Of a stretch of DNA of 64,000 nt, positions 20,995 through 32,972 are shown piece after piece; position 1 is the first letter of the stretch; the number at the start of each line of letters is the position of its first letter. This DNA is from Colocasia esculenta (lineage: Eukaryota > Streptophyta > Magnoliopsida > Alismatales > Araceae). The stretch covers positions 142,119,245 through 142,183,244 of the forward strand of contig CM024760.1 in assembly GCA_014218235.1 (NCBI GenBank). Direction: 5' to 3'. Made by a program: the position numbers and the translations under genes. The notes beneath the pieces were generated by a model. The model was not told the origin of the DNA. It did no database searches and worked only from the letters and a program-made list of their open reading frames with translations.

Positions 20995-22149
20995 TGTTGG
21001 ATTATTTTGATGATACTCAAATATGATTCATTAATATACTGAAGTCATGCTTATCATGCTTAAATTTATATCTCACAATGTTTCTTTCATGTATAGCTCA
21101 AAGAAAAGGTCATATATGTTCAGTGGTGTCGACACAGTGCCTTGTGGTGTCGACACTAGTTCACTGTCCCAGAAGAAGGATTCTGAAGAAATGGCCAGTG
21201 GTGTCGACACAGTGCTCAGTGGTGTCGACACTAGTTAACTGTCGCAGAACCAGGATTTCAGCAAGTACCCAGTGGTGTCGACACATCTGTGTGTAGTGTC
21301 GACACACTTCAGACTTTTTGAAGATTCTAAATTGCTGAAGACACGTGGATGACTTTGGTGGGGCCTCCTAAGGCGGGAACTCCTATGCCCTCAGATCCCA
21401 AGATATTTTGTGGACCCTTGGGACTATAAAAGCCCCTTATCCACTTGGCTCTTAAAAAAATATCGCAACAACCATTTGCTCTTCCAGTTTTTCCAGAGCT
21501 TTCCAGGATACTCTAGAAGAAGACTTCATCCCGGTGGATTGCTTCCAGATCTGAAGAAATTGGAGATTCTATCACCTTGGATGATCCATTTGAAGAAGAA
21601 TTTCGAGCCATCAGAGTCTTCTTCCTAGAGCTGAAGCAGAAGAGCTGGTCCCCATTCTTGAAGCAGAAATAGGGACTTTCGAACCAGTCCTTTCCAAATT
21701 GGGTTTTAGTTGTTCTATCTGGTTCTTCATTTCAAACTTACTCTATTGATGTGTATATTGTGAAATTGGTGCAATCCTTGTGCCCAATTTTCTGTGTGTG
21801 GTTGAATATGAGATTTCTGAATCTCAGAGTGTGTGTGTTGTTGTGTGACTTTTCTGAACTGGCAAGATAAGCCACATTTGTGTGTGTGTGTGGATGGTGG
21901 ATGTAGGATACACTGTTGTGTAATCCGAACCACCCTAAATATGCTTATCTCTTGCGTTAGATGCTTAATTGGCTCGTTAGCATTTCACCATCTAATTGAT
22001 CTAATTTGTTTAGAAGTGTCATTGATATTGAGATTTCATACTGAATTCAATTTCTCTAAGATCCTAATCGAAGTGAATCTTAAAATTCTGAAAAATCTAT
22101 TCAACCCCCCTTCTATATTTCTTCATAGCAGTTTTTCCGCAACATTTCA
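20995..22149 (+). repeat. A 3' LTR
   Basis: Starts TGTTGGATTATT, ends CATTTCA and is followed by AAAGT. A TATAAAA box lies at 21425-21431. It is 1155 bp against 1184 bp for the 5' copy. Confidence 0.92.
21126..21305 (+). repeat. A 3' LTR array of six perfect GTGTCGACAC palindromes
   Basis: All six sites are exact: starts 21126, 21147, 21201, 21222, 21275 and 21296. Spacing is paired (21 bp within each pair, 53-54 bp between pairs). Most are preceded by AGTG or TGTG. Compared with the 5' LTR these copies have kept the full palindrome. Confidence 0.95.
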
Positions 22150-22154
22150 AAAGT

Positions 22155-25003
22155 GCTATTAGGATATCATGCAGACAGGAACATATCGAGTCATTAGAAT
22201 TTAGACTATCAAGGTATACGGTGCTTTTCACGAGACAAGCAAGTACTTTACTTCATTCATGCAATAACAGGTAATAGTAATTGAACAGTAGCAGTGCAAT
22301 AGGAGAGTATGGCAGTAGCCGTTCAATAACAGGACAGTAGCACTTTAGTAACAGTCAGTGGTAGTACAGTAACAATACAGTACGTCTGAATTAATAGACT
22401 AGTACAGTAACAGTATAATAGTCAGATGTCTAGCTCAATCAGAACAGTCAGAATCGGTGCAAATTCAGACACCGTCATTAGTCGCTGCAGGTATTTTCGG
22501 GTGGCTCTCTGTCCCCAGGACTAGATTGGAGCCCCTCGGACACTCTCCGTGCCCTCAGTAGTATGCATTTAAGTCCAGTAGAGTCGTAAGACCCGTTATA
22601 ATGCTAGACAGTACAGAACAGTACAAGACAGTAGGAGCCGCGATAGCTCAAAAACTCCCAAGAGGGTACTTTCACGAGTTCAAGAGTGTCACGTAAAGAT
22701 GTTTGAGAGAAATAGTACAATCATGCCAGGGGACATTGTTCACTAGTAGTTCGAGACTATCATGTCAAGAGTGAGTTCAATAGCATGTAACACGAACAAG
22801 TTTGTCGAGAGGGGTAATGACTATCAATTCAATAACAATGGTTCTATGTCTCATAAAGAGTGTCATGTCAATAATGATTTCAAGCATAACAAGTTATGTG
22901 AACATGCTAGCAATGGTCAAGATTTAATTTTGGTAGCATAACAACGTAATTTACACTTTTAGTTAAATCCTTTCATTAATGGCTTGAGTCTATGATTATA
23001 AATCCACACTTATGAGAATGAGACGAGAGAGGAGGTGCATGCTATCTCCAGGAAACTTTAATGGTGCAACCAACTCAGTCTCCATGAGAGAATCCACAGA
23101 GTATGAAGATTTATGGACATCTTAGAGAAAAGGTTACTAGTCTATCTATACGGAATGACCGACGGAGAGTCTCCAATTCCCTAAGAAAGGACTGCCTATA
23201 TGTGCAAGCGTGTAGTGTAGAACGTGTCTTAATATCACAATCCACCAGTTTAACAAAACAGAAAGCAAGTAACATGATGACCCAGTATAGAACATGCAAT
23301 TAAAGCAACATGCCTTTCAGTATTTTAACATGACATACTTCCAGGTTAATATCAAGCTAGATCATGAAGGTAGAATATAACAATCACATGATAGATGGAA
23401 TCAAACAGTTCATTAGGAACAATTAGAATAGAATTTTATGTTATTATAGCTTTTACATGGATTGATAACTTTTAGGTCACTTGACAGTCTGAACAATACT
23501 TTCTAGTAATCATAACATGCAAGACATATGGCCTACACTGACTAAAAAAGTCTCGGGTGGGCTTTAGAAATTGCAACGAGTTTAGTTGTCATGGATCTCC
23601 ATGGTTTATAAAGAAAAATACAGTTTTCTTGGACGTAAATTGGTTCTGACTGAAAATCACGACGGGTTGAGTCGTAGCGGTTCACAAATGACCAAAAACT
23701 GAAATACCATGCAAAACGAAGCATATGGGGGTTAGGATAAACCTATAAATCATGATTGGTCAACTTAAAATCATAAAAAAACATGTCAAATCCGTGATGG
23801 ACATAGTCGTCGCAATGTAAGTCACTGAATCGCCACCACTGGACTGGTCGCTATTCAAACAGGCAGACAGATCGTAGACTGGGTTGCGCGATCTCGTATT
23901 TTGGCTCGAAACTCGAGGTTCTAGAAGTTTTTAGACAAAATGCTCAATATGAAACTTGTTGAAAACTTGGAGATTAAGAACCCTGTCACTTTGGTTTTAC
24001 CTACTTTGACCTAGGGATGCATGAATTATGAGGTTAACAAAAAAAAACCCTAAAACTGCGCGATGATGGAAAAAAGCTTAATACTCTTAACATAGCCAAT
24101 GACAATTGAGTAAAATAAGGGCAAATGAAAGTAGACTTGAAGAGCTATCAGATGGTATATGCCATGATAAGTTTGAGCCCGAGATCACCTACCTTTGATC
24201 ACTCCTAAGGGAAGTCTTCTGCACAGGTTGTATAGAGCATGAGTTTAGGAAGAAGCTTTGGGTTGGGGACAAATTCCTCCTCCTTTGGTGCCCTTGCTAG
24301 CCTCCTCACAACCCCAACATATGGTGAACTCGTCCCCAAGGAGCTTAGGAAGAGTATTTATAGATTTAGGGTTTTTGGAGTCCTAATGTAACTAGGAAAG
24401 AGGGAGCTCCTAATTTGAGTTGATTATTTTCTAATATTGAGGATTCTCATCCCCATTGGAGTGTGAGGGATATTAGGAAACCTCCTAATATGGTTAGGCA
24501 CGAATTTGGGTTAGTATAGAAGTCTAATTGCCTTTGATTTTGATCTAATTACCCTTTCTAATTTATGCCCCCATTGGAGTTACGAATTTTGAGGTATTTT
24601 CTTACTTGAATTTAATTATTCATGGGCCAAAAGTTGTCCATTGGTCCAAATCTCATGATGGTCTATCAACACAAACTGTTTGGAGTCTACCCACAATTTT
24701 ATTTTAATATTTGAATCACTTATATATATGTGCTAATGGGTTCTTCGACTTATCCCTTAATTACGATAATAAGTCACAAAATACCTTAATCTTGGCCAAT
24801 TGGAATTTTCTTTGTACGAATTTCTTTATGGGTCATTTGGGAATATTATTTAGAGTTGAACTATGATTTTTACGAAATTTTTCGATGTACTTTTGTACAT
24901 ATGATAATAGCATGTACATTTTTACTATTTCGAAAATATTGAATTTATCATTTTCAATTTATTTTTAATTTTTAAATTACTAAATTTCTGGGGTGGTGCT
25001 ACA
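22155..25003 (-). repeat. D solo LTR, part right of A
   Basis: Continues D after the AAAGT duplication. From 22250 to 22420 the sequence is rich in CAGTA words. The region 22980-23110 matches the F LTR at about 50390-50500 in reverse. No ORF of interest. Confidence 0.85.
24355..24362 (-). promoter_or_regulatory. D solo LTR TATA box
   Basis: TATAAATA on the reverse strand, about 165 bp before the predicted donor site at 24192. The equivalent position in F has eroded to TTAAGTAC. Confidence 0.55.
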
Positions 25004-25008
25004 AGTAT

Positions 25009-26465
25009 ACAAACTTAATTCATGCTTTAATTACTGTAATTACTTAGATTTATTTTAATTTAATATGTAGTATATAAATATCATAAACAAAACATAAATA
25101 TCTATGTTGTTTAAAAAAATCTAGAAATAAACTAAATGTAAAACTGATGCAGTAGTTTAAACCATTAAATTTTCATAAATTTCAAATGAACTTATGATTT
25201 ACTATAAATTACAAACTACTATCATACATATAAAATAAATTATAAAAAATACCAAGCAAAGTACAAGAAATTCTCAGAAATAGAATCATGTGATAACAAT
25301 ATTATCGGGAATAACTACACAAAATATCAGGATTTATCTCGATAGGAACAAAGCAAATAAGAATTATTTCTATTTTCCTCTCTAATTCCTTTTGAATCAA
25401 AAACATTAAAATGTAAGTATAATATTCAGAAACTTATTTATATCTTACATGATGACACAACAACATTAAATAACCTACTTGGCATGTCAAAATGATCCGC
25501 ACACTTAACTTTTATAGAAACATCAAAATTGTAATAAATAGTAATGAAATAGGAATATAAACATAAATCCAGAGCATGAACTAAACAGAAAGATCGACCT
25601 CCATTTAGATAAAGTAGATGGCACAGTATAGTGCTGTTAAGAAGATCTTGGTATCACAATATTGTGCTCACAGAAGGTTTTGACGGCAGCACAACCTACC
25701 GTCAAATTCTAGGCTCACAAAGAACCCAATTCAGTTTGACAATGAAAACCTAAAATTTGTTTAACTTAATCCATAAGAAAATATCATAAAAATATAAAAT
25801 TTAAAGGATATGATCATAGATCTAAACCCCAATGACTTGCCTAGATTATGCTCAAATCACAAGGAATTAAATCAGAGAAGCTAGTTCAAGTCCTAGGTGA
25901 TCTCTTCATGAAAACACCCCAATGAACACCCCTGTGGTTGATTCCTTCGCACAACAATGCCTTTCGCAATCAAGGAAGAGAAACCCTATTTTCAATCACC
26001 ACGAACTTGGCTGATGATGACGAATCTCCCTCGTTAAAGAGCCTTTCTCACTCTCTCTCCTTGGGATAGCTCTCAACTAAGCCAAAAGATCCCTAACTTG
26101 ATGGGTTAACCCCCTAATTATAGGGTCTAGAAAAGCTACTGGGTAGGAGTCCTACTTAGATCACAATTATAGGGATAAGGATTGGACAACAACCCCTCAT
26201 GTCTATCTCTACGAAGAGCCTAGTGTAAATTGAAAGCAAGAAGGTTGACCACAACATAGGCTACTATTAGAAGGGAGATAGACAACAGTTGGTACTGCCA
26301 TCAAGAATATCCTAGCATCAATCGCTTATTCCGTCAATAGGATCTCAATGTCAGTCGAAACTACTATTAATCACCTTCGACTAGAACAACAAATAAATGA
26401 AAAAGAACCAAACAAACTCGGCACTTAAAAAGGAAATTAATAAAGCAAAATTGTAGGGCATCACA
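25009..26465 (-). repeat. K LTR, proximal part (right of D)
   Basis: Continues K after the AGTAT duplication and ends, on the forward strand, GGGCATCACA at 26465, immediately before a reverse PPT. Read in reverse the LTR begins TGTGATGCCC. It is AT-rich with no ORF. Confidence 0.75.
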
Positions 26466-26480
26466 TCTTATCCCCCTTAG
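26466..26480 (-). promoter_or_regulatory. K polypurine tract
   Basis: The reverse strand reads TCTAAGGGGGATAAGA just before the LTR start TGTGATG. Confidence 0.75.
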
Positions 26481-26489
26481 AATGATATT

Positions 26490-26779
26490 CTTCCATGAAG
26501 ATTGATTTAGAGGTACCTATATTGACGTCCTTCACTTGCTCGACGTCCTGCTTGATTAATGCATACACTTGGGCTTGGGCTTAAGGTTCTCCTCCTAGCC
26601 TCGCTATTGCTAGGGCTACTTCAATCTTCAGACAATCCTTGACCTTGTGACCCTTGTTGCCACACCGAAGACACCTCCCAGTCACTATCAAACACATGTT
26701 TCCTCCATGCCACTTGCCATAATGCTTACATTATGGCTTGTCAATGGCTGTAGATCCTCCTATCTGGGGTGTTATTTCT
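26490..26779 (-). pseudogene. K gag, zinc-knuckle end
   Basis: On the reverse strand a first degraded finger (CKHYGKWHGGNMC) is followed by CLRCGNKGHKVKDC, then AQAQVYAL, the usual gypsy gag/protease linker. After DVNIGT the homology jumps to the element's 3' end (KSIFMEEYHSKGDKM) and the PPT, so protease, RT and integrase have been deleted. The frame is interrupted. The N-terminal half is at 47255-48041. Confidence 0.75.
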
Positions 26780-28091
26780 TGTAACACCCAAAAATTTTTA
26801 TTTATTTAAAAATTAGAAAAATGTAAAGATTTTGATTGTTAAACATAACTACTATCATGTGATGTAATTAACTTTAATTTAACATTAATTTGTACTAATA
26901 AATGTTATTCCAGTATCGTACTTAGAGGTGTGCACCCCGACAAGATGACACCGGAATTTTGTAACGAAATTGAAATCTGAAAATACTATAATTTCTAAGA
27001 AAATGTGTTGATTCTAGAAACATAAATATCCTGAATTATTGACACCCGGATATCAATATTAAGTCGACACAATGATTTTCTAGGTAATTTTTGCTGGGTG
27101 AAAAATAAATTCTAAAAATTAAACTAAAATCATCATAATTTGTAAAACCTTTTAATTAGCCTATGGTTGAAATTTCAACACGAATGGACACTATTTGGGT
27201 ATAAAAATTTAGGGTCAAATAGGCCAGCTGAATTTCCACCTATTTATGTAACCCATTTCTTGGAATAATTGTTGCTTACGCATTATGGCTACGTAAGCTT
27301 ATTTTACCTGGGTTAAATTGCCTACATGTTTCACCTTAGGTGTAAGCCATGGGAAACTTGCATGGTAAATGTGGCTTTGGGTGGGTAGGAGAGGTTTGTA
27401 CCGCAACACATGTATGGCCTACGTGCCATACATGCATGGGGTTTGAGAGTTTATATAAACTCTCCTTCACCCTTCGTAAGATCTTTCCACCACTTGCTGT
27501 ACCAGCTCCTGCTATTGCTGCTCCTACTGCTACTTCTGCTACTGTTCTTGCCGTTGCTACTGCTACTCCTGCTCCTGCTCCTCCTCCTCCTGCTGCTACT
27601 GCTGCTGTTCTTCCCGTTGTTGCTGCTGCTTTGCTGTGGCTACTGCTACTTCTTCTCTTGTTGCTGCTACTTCTACAGCCTTACAGTTTCCTTCTCCCTG
27701 CTACTGTGGGCTCCTTCGTTGAGGAGAAGAGAAGGCCATCCTCTTCCTAAGTCAGGTAGGATTCTTTCTTCTTGTCTTCCTCTCTTGCTTCTCCTTCCTT
27801 TCAAGTCTTGGAGTTCAAGTATCTACTTTGACCTCACGTTGTCATGAGGTTCAGTAAGCTCTCTTGGTTACTTCTTTTCCATTGAGTTCATGTCTCTAAA
27901 TTGACACTCATGTCTTTAGGTGTAAACTTTCAAAGTAGGATTCTCTCTTTATTCCCTCCGTCTTGTCTCCTATCCTTGATTAAAAGCTTAAGATTAAAGT
28001 GTTATCATGTTTGTAGCCTGGCTTAGATTCTGAGAGCATCCTTATGATTGTTTTTTTATCCACTGTAAGCTTGTTTTAGCTAAAGATCATG
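26780..28091 (+). repeat. E 5' LTR, left half
   Basis: Starts TGTAACACCC; collinear with 44601-45797 apart from about 90 bp (near 27100-27190) missing from the 3' copy. Contains the palindromic TATA box at 27445-27464, a GCT/CTN-rich leader (27485-27690) and a donor-like CAG|GTAGG at 27756. It stops within GATCATG where C begins; the 3' LTR continues with TCATGTTCAAG. Confidence 0.88.
27445..27464 (+). promoter_or_regulatory. E 5' LTR TATA box within a 20-bp perfect palindrome
   Basis: GAGAGTTTATATAAACTCTC is its own reverse complement and is centred on TATATA. The same 20 bp are intact at 45165-45184 in the 3' LTR. Confidence 0.8.
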
Positions 28092-28348
28092 TGTAACGCC
28101 CCGACGAGGAATATCGGAGCGGTAATACAGTTAAATAAATAGTATCGAGCGAGTAAATAAACATCAAACCATTGCACAATTGGTGTAAAGCCAAATGAAA
28201 TCCAACTTCATTAATAATTCATCAACCATCTATTTCATTCACTAATTAGAGCCAATACTAGGGCTCAGAGTACTTTATTCAAATCCAACTAATACATATT
28301 GGCTAACTAAAGACTAACTAACTACTAAAAAGCATGGGTTGTCGAAAG
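28092..28348 (-). repeat. C 3' LTR, distal end (left of B)
   Basis: Forward strand begins TGTAACGCCCCGACGAGG, the reverse-complement LTR end. Interrupted at GAAAG by B. Confidence 0.85.
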
Positions 28349-28547
28349 TGTTGAGTTGTGTGTTTTGATGATGACATATTGATGATGTCTACACTCTCAT
28401 ACTTTGATTTTAATGATGACTAAAATATTTGGTTGTGAATGATGTCCAAACACTCATGCTTTGATTTTAATGATGACATGTTTTTGATACTTAATATTTC
28501 ATATCTTATTGATAATGACATGTTTGATGGTCCACTCTTCATTGTAT

Positions 28548-29035
28548 AGGTTTACAGGGTTTTTAAAAAAGTAGGTCGACTCTACTAGTCTGCCCAGCAA
28601 GTTCCTGAAGAATAAGCTGCCAATAAGGTCAACACTAGCTGAGAGTAAGGTCGACACTAGTTGCCATCCAGTGAACTAGTTTTGAAGATATTCTCAGGTT
28701 TACAGAGTTTTTACAAAAGTAGGTTGACACTACTTGACAGTAAGGTCAACTCTACCTGTCTGCTCAATAGGTTCCTGAAGAAGAAGCTGCCAGTAAGGTA
28801 GACACTAGCTGAGAGTAAGGTCGACACTAGTTGTCATCCAGTGAACTAGTTTTGAAGATATTCTCAGGTTTACAGAGTTTTTACAAAAGTAGGTTGACAC
28901 TACTTGACAGTAAGGTCAACTCTACCTGTCTGCTCAATAGGTTCCTGAAGAAGAAGCTGCCAGTAAGGTAGACACTAGCTGAGAGTAAGGTCGACACTAG
29001 TTGTCATCCAGTGAACTAGTTTTGGAGATATTCTC
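28548..29035 (+). repeat. B 5' LTR tandem repeat with GGTCGACACTAG words (three units)
   Basis: Units start at 28548, 28696 and 28866. The second and third are 170 bp and differ at one base by eye. Each carries several GGTCGAC/GGTTGAC/GGTCAAC words, the best preserved being AAGGTCGACACTAG. The 3' LTR has two units (35496 and 35666, period 170). Confidence 0.92.
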
Positions 29036-29353
29036 AGGAGGTCGACTCTTTCTGTTGATCAAGTTGACACTAGAGTTCTGCCAATAAAGGGAAATTGGAA
29101 TTTTTTATCAGTAGTGTCGACACTATGGAAATGTATGTCGACTCTCTTTTTCTATAAACCCAGAATTGTGCAGAGCATAAAATCCAACGCATGTGATCTT
29201 TTGCTGAGATCTTTTTGGGAGATTCCATAATTACCAAATTGCCCTTTAATCTAAGTGGCAATCAGGTAAAGGCCTTTTGGACACGTGGCAGCCTTGGGTG
29301 CACTCTAGGTTTTTGTGCACACCTTTCTCATGTTCATGGGACTGCATAGTGGC

Positions 29354-29360
29354 TATATAA
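29354..29360 (+). promoter_or_regulatory. B 5' LTR TATA box
   Basis: TATATAA in the context GGCTATATAAGCC, itself nearly palindromic, about 320 bp after the tandem repeats. The 3' LTR has the same at 36151-36157. Confidence 0.65.
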
Positions 29361-30451
29361 GCCTCCATCTCATCTGAAGCAGCCATCCTTTGAGCCATTC
29401 ATCGATTCCATCCAAGAGGACATGGGGATTAAGGCCAAGCAGTGTGAGAATGCTCTGGAGTGCTGAAATAGAAGCAGATCAAGAAGAAAAGTAGCAGAGG
29501 AAGAAGAAGGAATCGTGCAAGCAACAGATCTAAAAATAGAGCATCGTGGATTTTGCACAGAAGAAGCAGAAGAGCTGAAAAGAAGAGGAAGATCTGAAGG
29601 CAGGTGGAAGAGGAAGCTAGTGCAAGAGCAGAAGCACAAAGTTCAGCATCCGTGGAGAAATGCAAGAGCATAAGTTCAGATATGAAATTCTCTGTAAATC
29701 AGATCTGAAACAAGGTATCGCGAATTGAGGCTGATTTGAAGGAGTTCAGATCAAATTGGTTGAGAAGCACAACCAGATGATGCATATGCGCAAGATGATC
29801 TGAAGCACACCTTCAACTCTCAAGATCTGAAGATTCAGAGTTCAGATTACATAGTCCAAAGGGAATTGGGAAAAACCGAAGGACTGGCGTTTGAGGATTG
29901 TTTACCTTAACTCTATTCTTCTTGTGTATTTGATTGTTTCCTTTTAAACTTTTCTCCGAACTCTGAGTGCTCCTACTGGTGATAGGAGTGTTGATCCCAT
30001 ACTGTGTGTGTGTGGATTGAGAAGGTTTATCAAACCTTGAAGCTGTGAATCAGCAGATAAGCTGTGTAATTAGCAGTTGGCAAGCTGTGAGTCAGCATTC
30101 AAGCTGTGAGCCAACAAGTGTTTGAAGCTGTGAATCAGCAGTTTAGTGAAGCTTCACTTGGTTTGAGTGAGGGGTGGATGTAGGTCTTATCTGGGTGCCG
30201 AACCACCTAAAAAATATCCTATGCAATGTTTGATATATTTTCAAATAGATGCTTGCATAGGTTCTGCATTCACATTGCTTATCTAATTTCCTCTCACATC
30301 AATTCACTCATTCACATCAGTTCACTAAAATTGTTGAGTCTGTTTAGATCTTTAATGTGAAGTAATTTTTTAATTGTTTAATGTTTCTGCTGCAAATCTA
30401 TTCAACCCCCCCTCCTATATTTGCCATTTCACTACATCTAAGATCCAACAA

Positions 30452-30469
30452 TTGGTATCAGAGCCTAGG
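30452..30469 (+). promoter_or_regulatory. B primer binding site
   Basis: TTGGTATCAGAGCCTAGG one base after the LTR matches the initiator-Met tRNA site exactly over TGGTATCAGAGC. Confidence 0.9.
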
Positions 30470-30512
30470 CTCTCTATTCTTGTGGTTTAACAGCCCGTAG
30501 AGTACTAGTGAA

Positions 30513-32972
30513 ATGGATCTAAGGGGATATATGCCAGAAGGGCACTCTATGTATAGGCCTCCTTATTTTGATGGATCAAACTATACTTACTGGAAAACTC
30601 GTATGCATGTTTTCTTAAGAGCCCAGAATCATCAAATCTGGAAGGCAGTGAATAGTGGACCATATGAGCTCCCAGAGGATGAAGAAAAATGGACGACAGA
30701 GCAAGTCAAGAAGTCAAATGCTATTTGGAGTGCAATGAACATCATGCACTGCTCCCTTTACCCCACGGAGTTTTCAAGAGTCTCCTCATGTGCAACTGCC
30801 AAAGAAGTATGGGATCGTCTAATGGTAATTTACGAAGGTACTTCTGAGGTAAAGGAAACCAAACTCAATTTGTTAATTTCTGAGTATGAAGCCTTTAAAG
30901 TGGAAAATGATGAAACCATCTCAGAGATGTATGGTAGGTTAACTCTTTTGACAAATGGCTTGAAGAGTCTAGGAAAAACATTTACTAAATATCAACTTGT
31001 CAGAAAAATTCTTAGATCCTTATCTTCTATGTGGCATACAAAGGCTACTGTAGTTGAAGAGTCTAGGAATTTGTCTACTATGACTGTTTATCAATTGATT
31101 GGTTCCTTAATGACATATGAATTGGGTTTGAAAAGAACAGATAATGATATGAAGAAAAAGAAGTCACTAGCACTTAAAGCAAGTCTAAATTTGAAAGAAA
31201 CAACTGAGGAAGAATAATCTTCAAGCTCATGTGACTCAAGTGAATCTTCCTTGCTTACAAGAAAATTCAGAAAGTTTCTAAGAAAAAAAGGTAAAAAATT
31301 TCTTAACAAAGGACCTCAGGTAGACAACTCTTCCAAGTAGAAACAATTTGTTAATAAAAATTCTAACATAGCTGTTTGTTATAATTACAGGAAACCAGGG
31401 CATGTAAAACCAGAATGCCCGGATGTTCAGAAAGAGTTTAAACCCAAGTGGAAGAAAAATAAGTCCAAAGCTATGATTGGAACTTGGAGTGAAGAAGAAG
31501 ATGATGAGGATGAAGAAAATTCAGAAGATGATGAAAATGAAAGCATAATATGCTTGATGGCCAGAGAGAGCTCCAATGATTTGGTAACTTCCAATGATAC
31601 TCTGAATTCATGTTCTACTACTGACAGTGATAATGAGGAATTGTCTTATAATGATTTGAAAAATCTTTGTGAACATTTGTGTAAAAGAATAAAGAAAAGA
31701 AATATGAAAATAAGCTTCTAAAACTTGAAATTCATTCAAATGAAACCATGTTGGAAAGTTCACAAACCATTTCAAAAGAAAATGAAAATCTGAAATCTGA
31801 TGTTGAACAATTAAAGAAACAAATTGCAAACATGGCTCATATCATCAAGTAAATGAAAAGCTTAAACAATTTTTTGAAGAAAATCATCATCTGAAAAGAA
31901 GATTGAATGCATGCTGCATGACAAACCTTTAGACAATGACTGTAGGAATTTAGAAAACAAAATTGCTGATTTGGAAAACACATTACACAATTTGAAAATG
32001 AAAAGAATAAAATGAAAAATGGTTCGGATGCCATACTGCACAAACTCCAATTTTCAGAGAAAGAAATTTCTGCATTAAGAGCTGAAAAGAAGAAGATGAA
32101 AAGTGAGCCTTTTACTGCTTTGGAGAAGGTAAAAGTTTTGAAATGAACAAAACTGTTGCTAACAAGAACTTCATTTTATCAAATGAAAAATCAGTAAAAT
32201 CCTTGTTCAGAAACAAAAGGAGAAAATAAAGAAAACACAGCAAATAAAAAGAAACATGTGTTTTCTAAAAACCAGAAACAGAAAATTGAAAAACAAACAA
32301 GTTTCTACAAAAGTTCCCAACCTTCTTCATCAACTCAAAGTGCTCCAAGGCAAGCTTCAAATGCACATCATGTTAGAAGCTACCAAAAGGTAAAGGCTCC
32401 TCAAAGGAAAATGGGGTTCCAGCATAGGTACTCAAGAAAGGTATGTACCAGGTAAGGAATTCTCAAACTTACTTTTATTGCAATAAACTTGGTCATCTTA
32501 CCAAACATTGCTAGAATAAAAATCAAATTTTCAATAAACATGCCAATTCAGTCTAATGCTTTACATGTCATAAATTTGGTCACATTACCAGGGATTGTTG
32601 GTACAGAAATGATCATTTTGTGCATGCTCCAAAATTCCATACTAATGCATATGTCAACACACATAGGAATAAATATTATGTTCATACTGAAAATGTTCAA
32701 AAATTCCATGTGTATAGACACAGTAATGTTGCACAAAATCATTCTATTTTTAGTCATATAAAAATCCCAAAAACAGATAAATTCATAAAAACATAGATGC
32801 ATTGAACAAGAAAAAGAAGAATTCTGGAACTAATTCTGCTCATAGTTCCATTAATGGAAAAACTGTATCTATACAAAAATTAAAATCTATCTGGATTCAA
32901 AAACCATTGTTGAATTCTAACATTGATTTCATTACAGGACCCAAGGAAGTGTGGGTCCCAAAGGTAGTTTGA
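30513..32972 (+). pseudogene. gag: B Gag polyprotein, broken
   Basis: Starts MDLRGYMPEGHSMYRPPYFDG and is collinear with A Gag: capsid-like region to about 31190, stops at 31215 (TAA) and 31339 (TAG), a first knuckle reading CYNYRKPGHVKPEC in which the second Cys is Tyr, an acidic stretch, coiled-coil-like segments in several frames (31600-32150), two further knuckles (YCNKLGHLTKHC near 32475 and CHKFGHITRDC near 32567) and the shared ending GPKEVWVPK with a stop at 32970. The RNA-binding and assembly roles are inferred from the family. It cannot be translated whole. Confidence 0.88.

Larger units (their letters stand above)
10452..22149 (+). mobile_element. Element A: full-length SIRE/Maximus-like Ty1/copia element with env-position ORF
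   Basis: Two LTRs (10452-11635 and 20995-22149), a 5-bp target duplication AAAGT (10447-10451 and 22150-22154), a primer site and a PPT define a complete 11.7 kb element. The internal order is gag, protease, integrase, RT, RNase H, a 1.9 kb spacer, then an additional ORF. Integrase before RT marks Ty1/copia; large size, long coiled-coil gag and an ORF behind pol mark the SIRE/Maximus lineage. It sits in the intron-like part of solo LTR D. Pol carries several stops and a damaged integrase, so it is not autonomous. Confidence 0.92.
9983..25003 (-). mobile_element. Element D: solo LTR (3.3 kb net), split by copia A
   Basis: On the reverse strand D starts TGTAGCACCACCCC and ends GGGGTTGTGACA; on the forward strand its two parts are 9983-10451 and 22155-25003. 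A 5-bp AGTAT duplication flanks it, and removing A (10452-22154) leaves 3318 bp with no internal region, so it is a solo LTR left by LTR-LTR recombination. A reverse TATA box (TATAAATA) lies at 24355-24362. A donor AAAG|GTAGGTGAT (24192) and acceptor CATTTCAG (10300) frame a predicted intron of about 2.2 kb net; A landed inside it. Eroded TCGCGA/GTCGC words lie at 23620-23890, and a CAGTA-rich low-complexity stretch at 22250-22420. Same family as the F LTR. Confidence 0.88.
28349..30450 (+). repeat. B 5' LTR
   Basis: Starts TGTTGAGTTGTG, ends GATCCAACA. It holds three tandem units of about 148-170 bp upstream of the TATATAA box at 29354-29360. It is 157 bp longer than the 3' LTR, mainly through the extra unit. 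Confidence 0.92.

Noticed and set aside
9983..25003. D as two LTRs of a full gypsy element around A
   Set aside because: The two pieces are complementary halves of one LTR, not two copies, and A has its own AAAGT duplication at the join.
27349..27847. Two overlapping ORFs rich in Ala/Pro/Val and Leu
   Set aside because: They arise from a GCT/CTN-rich leader in the E LTR; the same pair recurs in the 3' LTR (45069-45552) with indels and without any domain.
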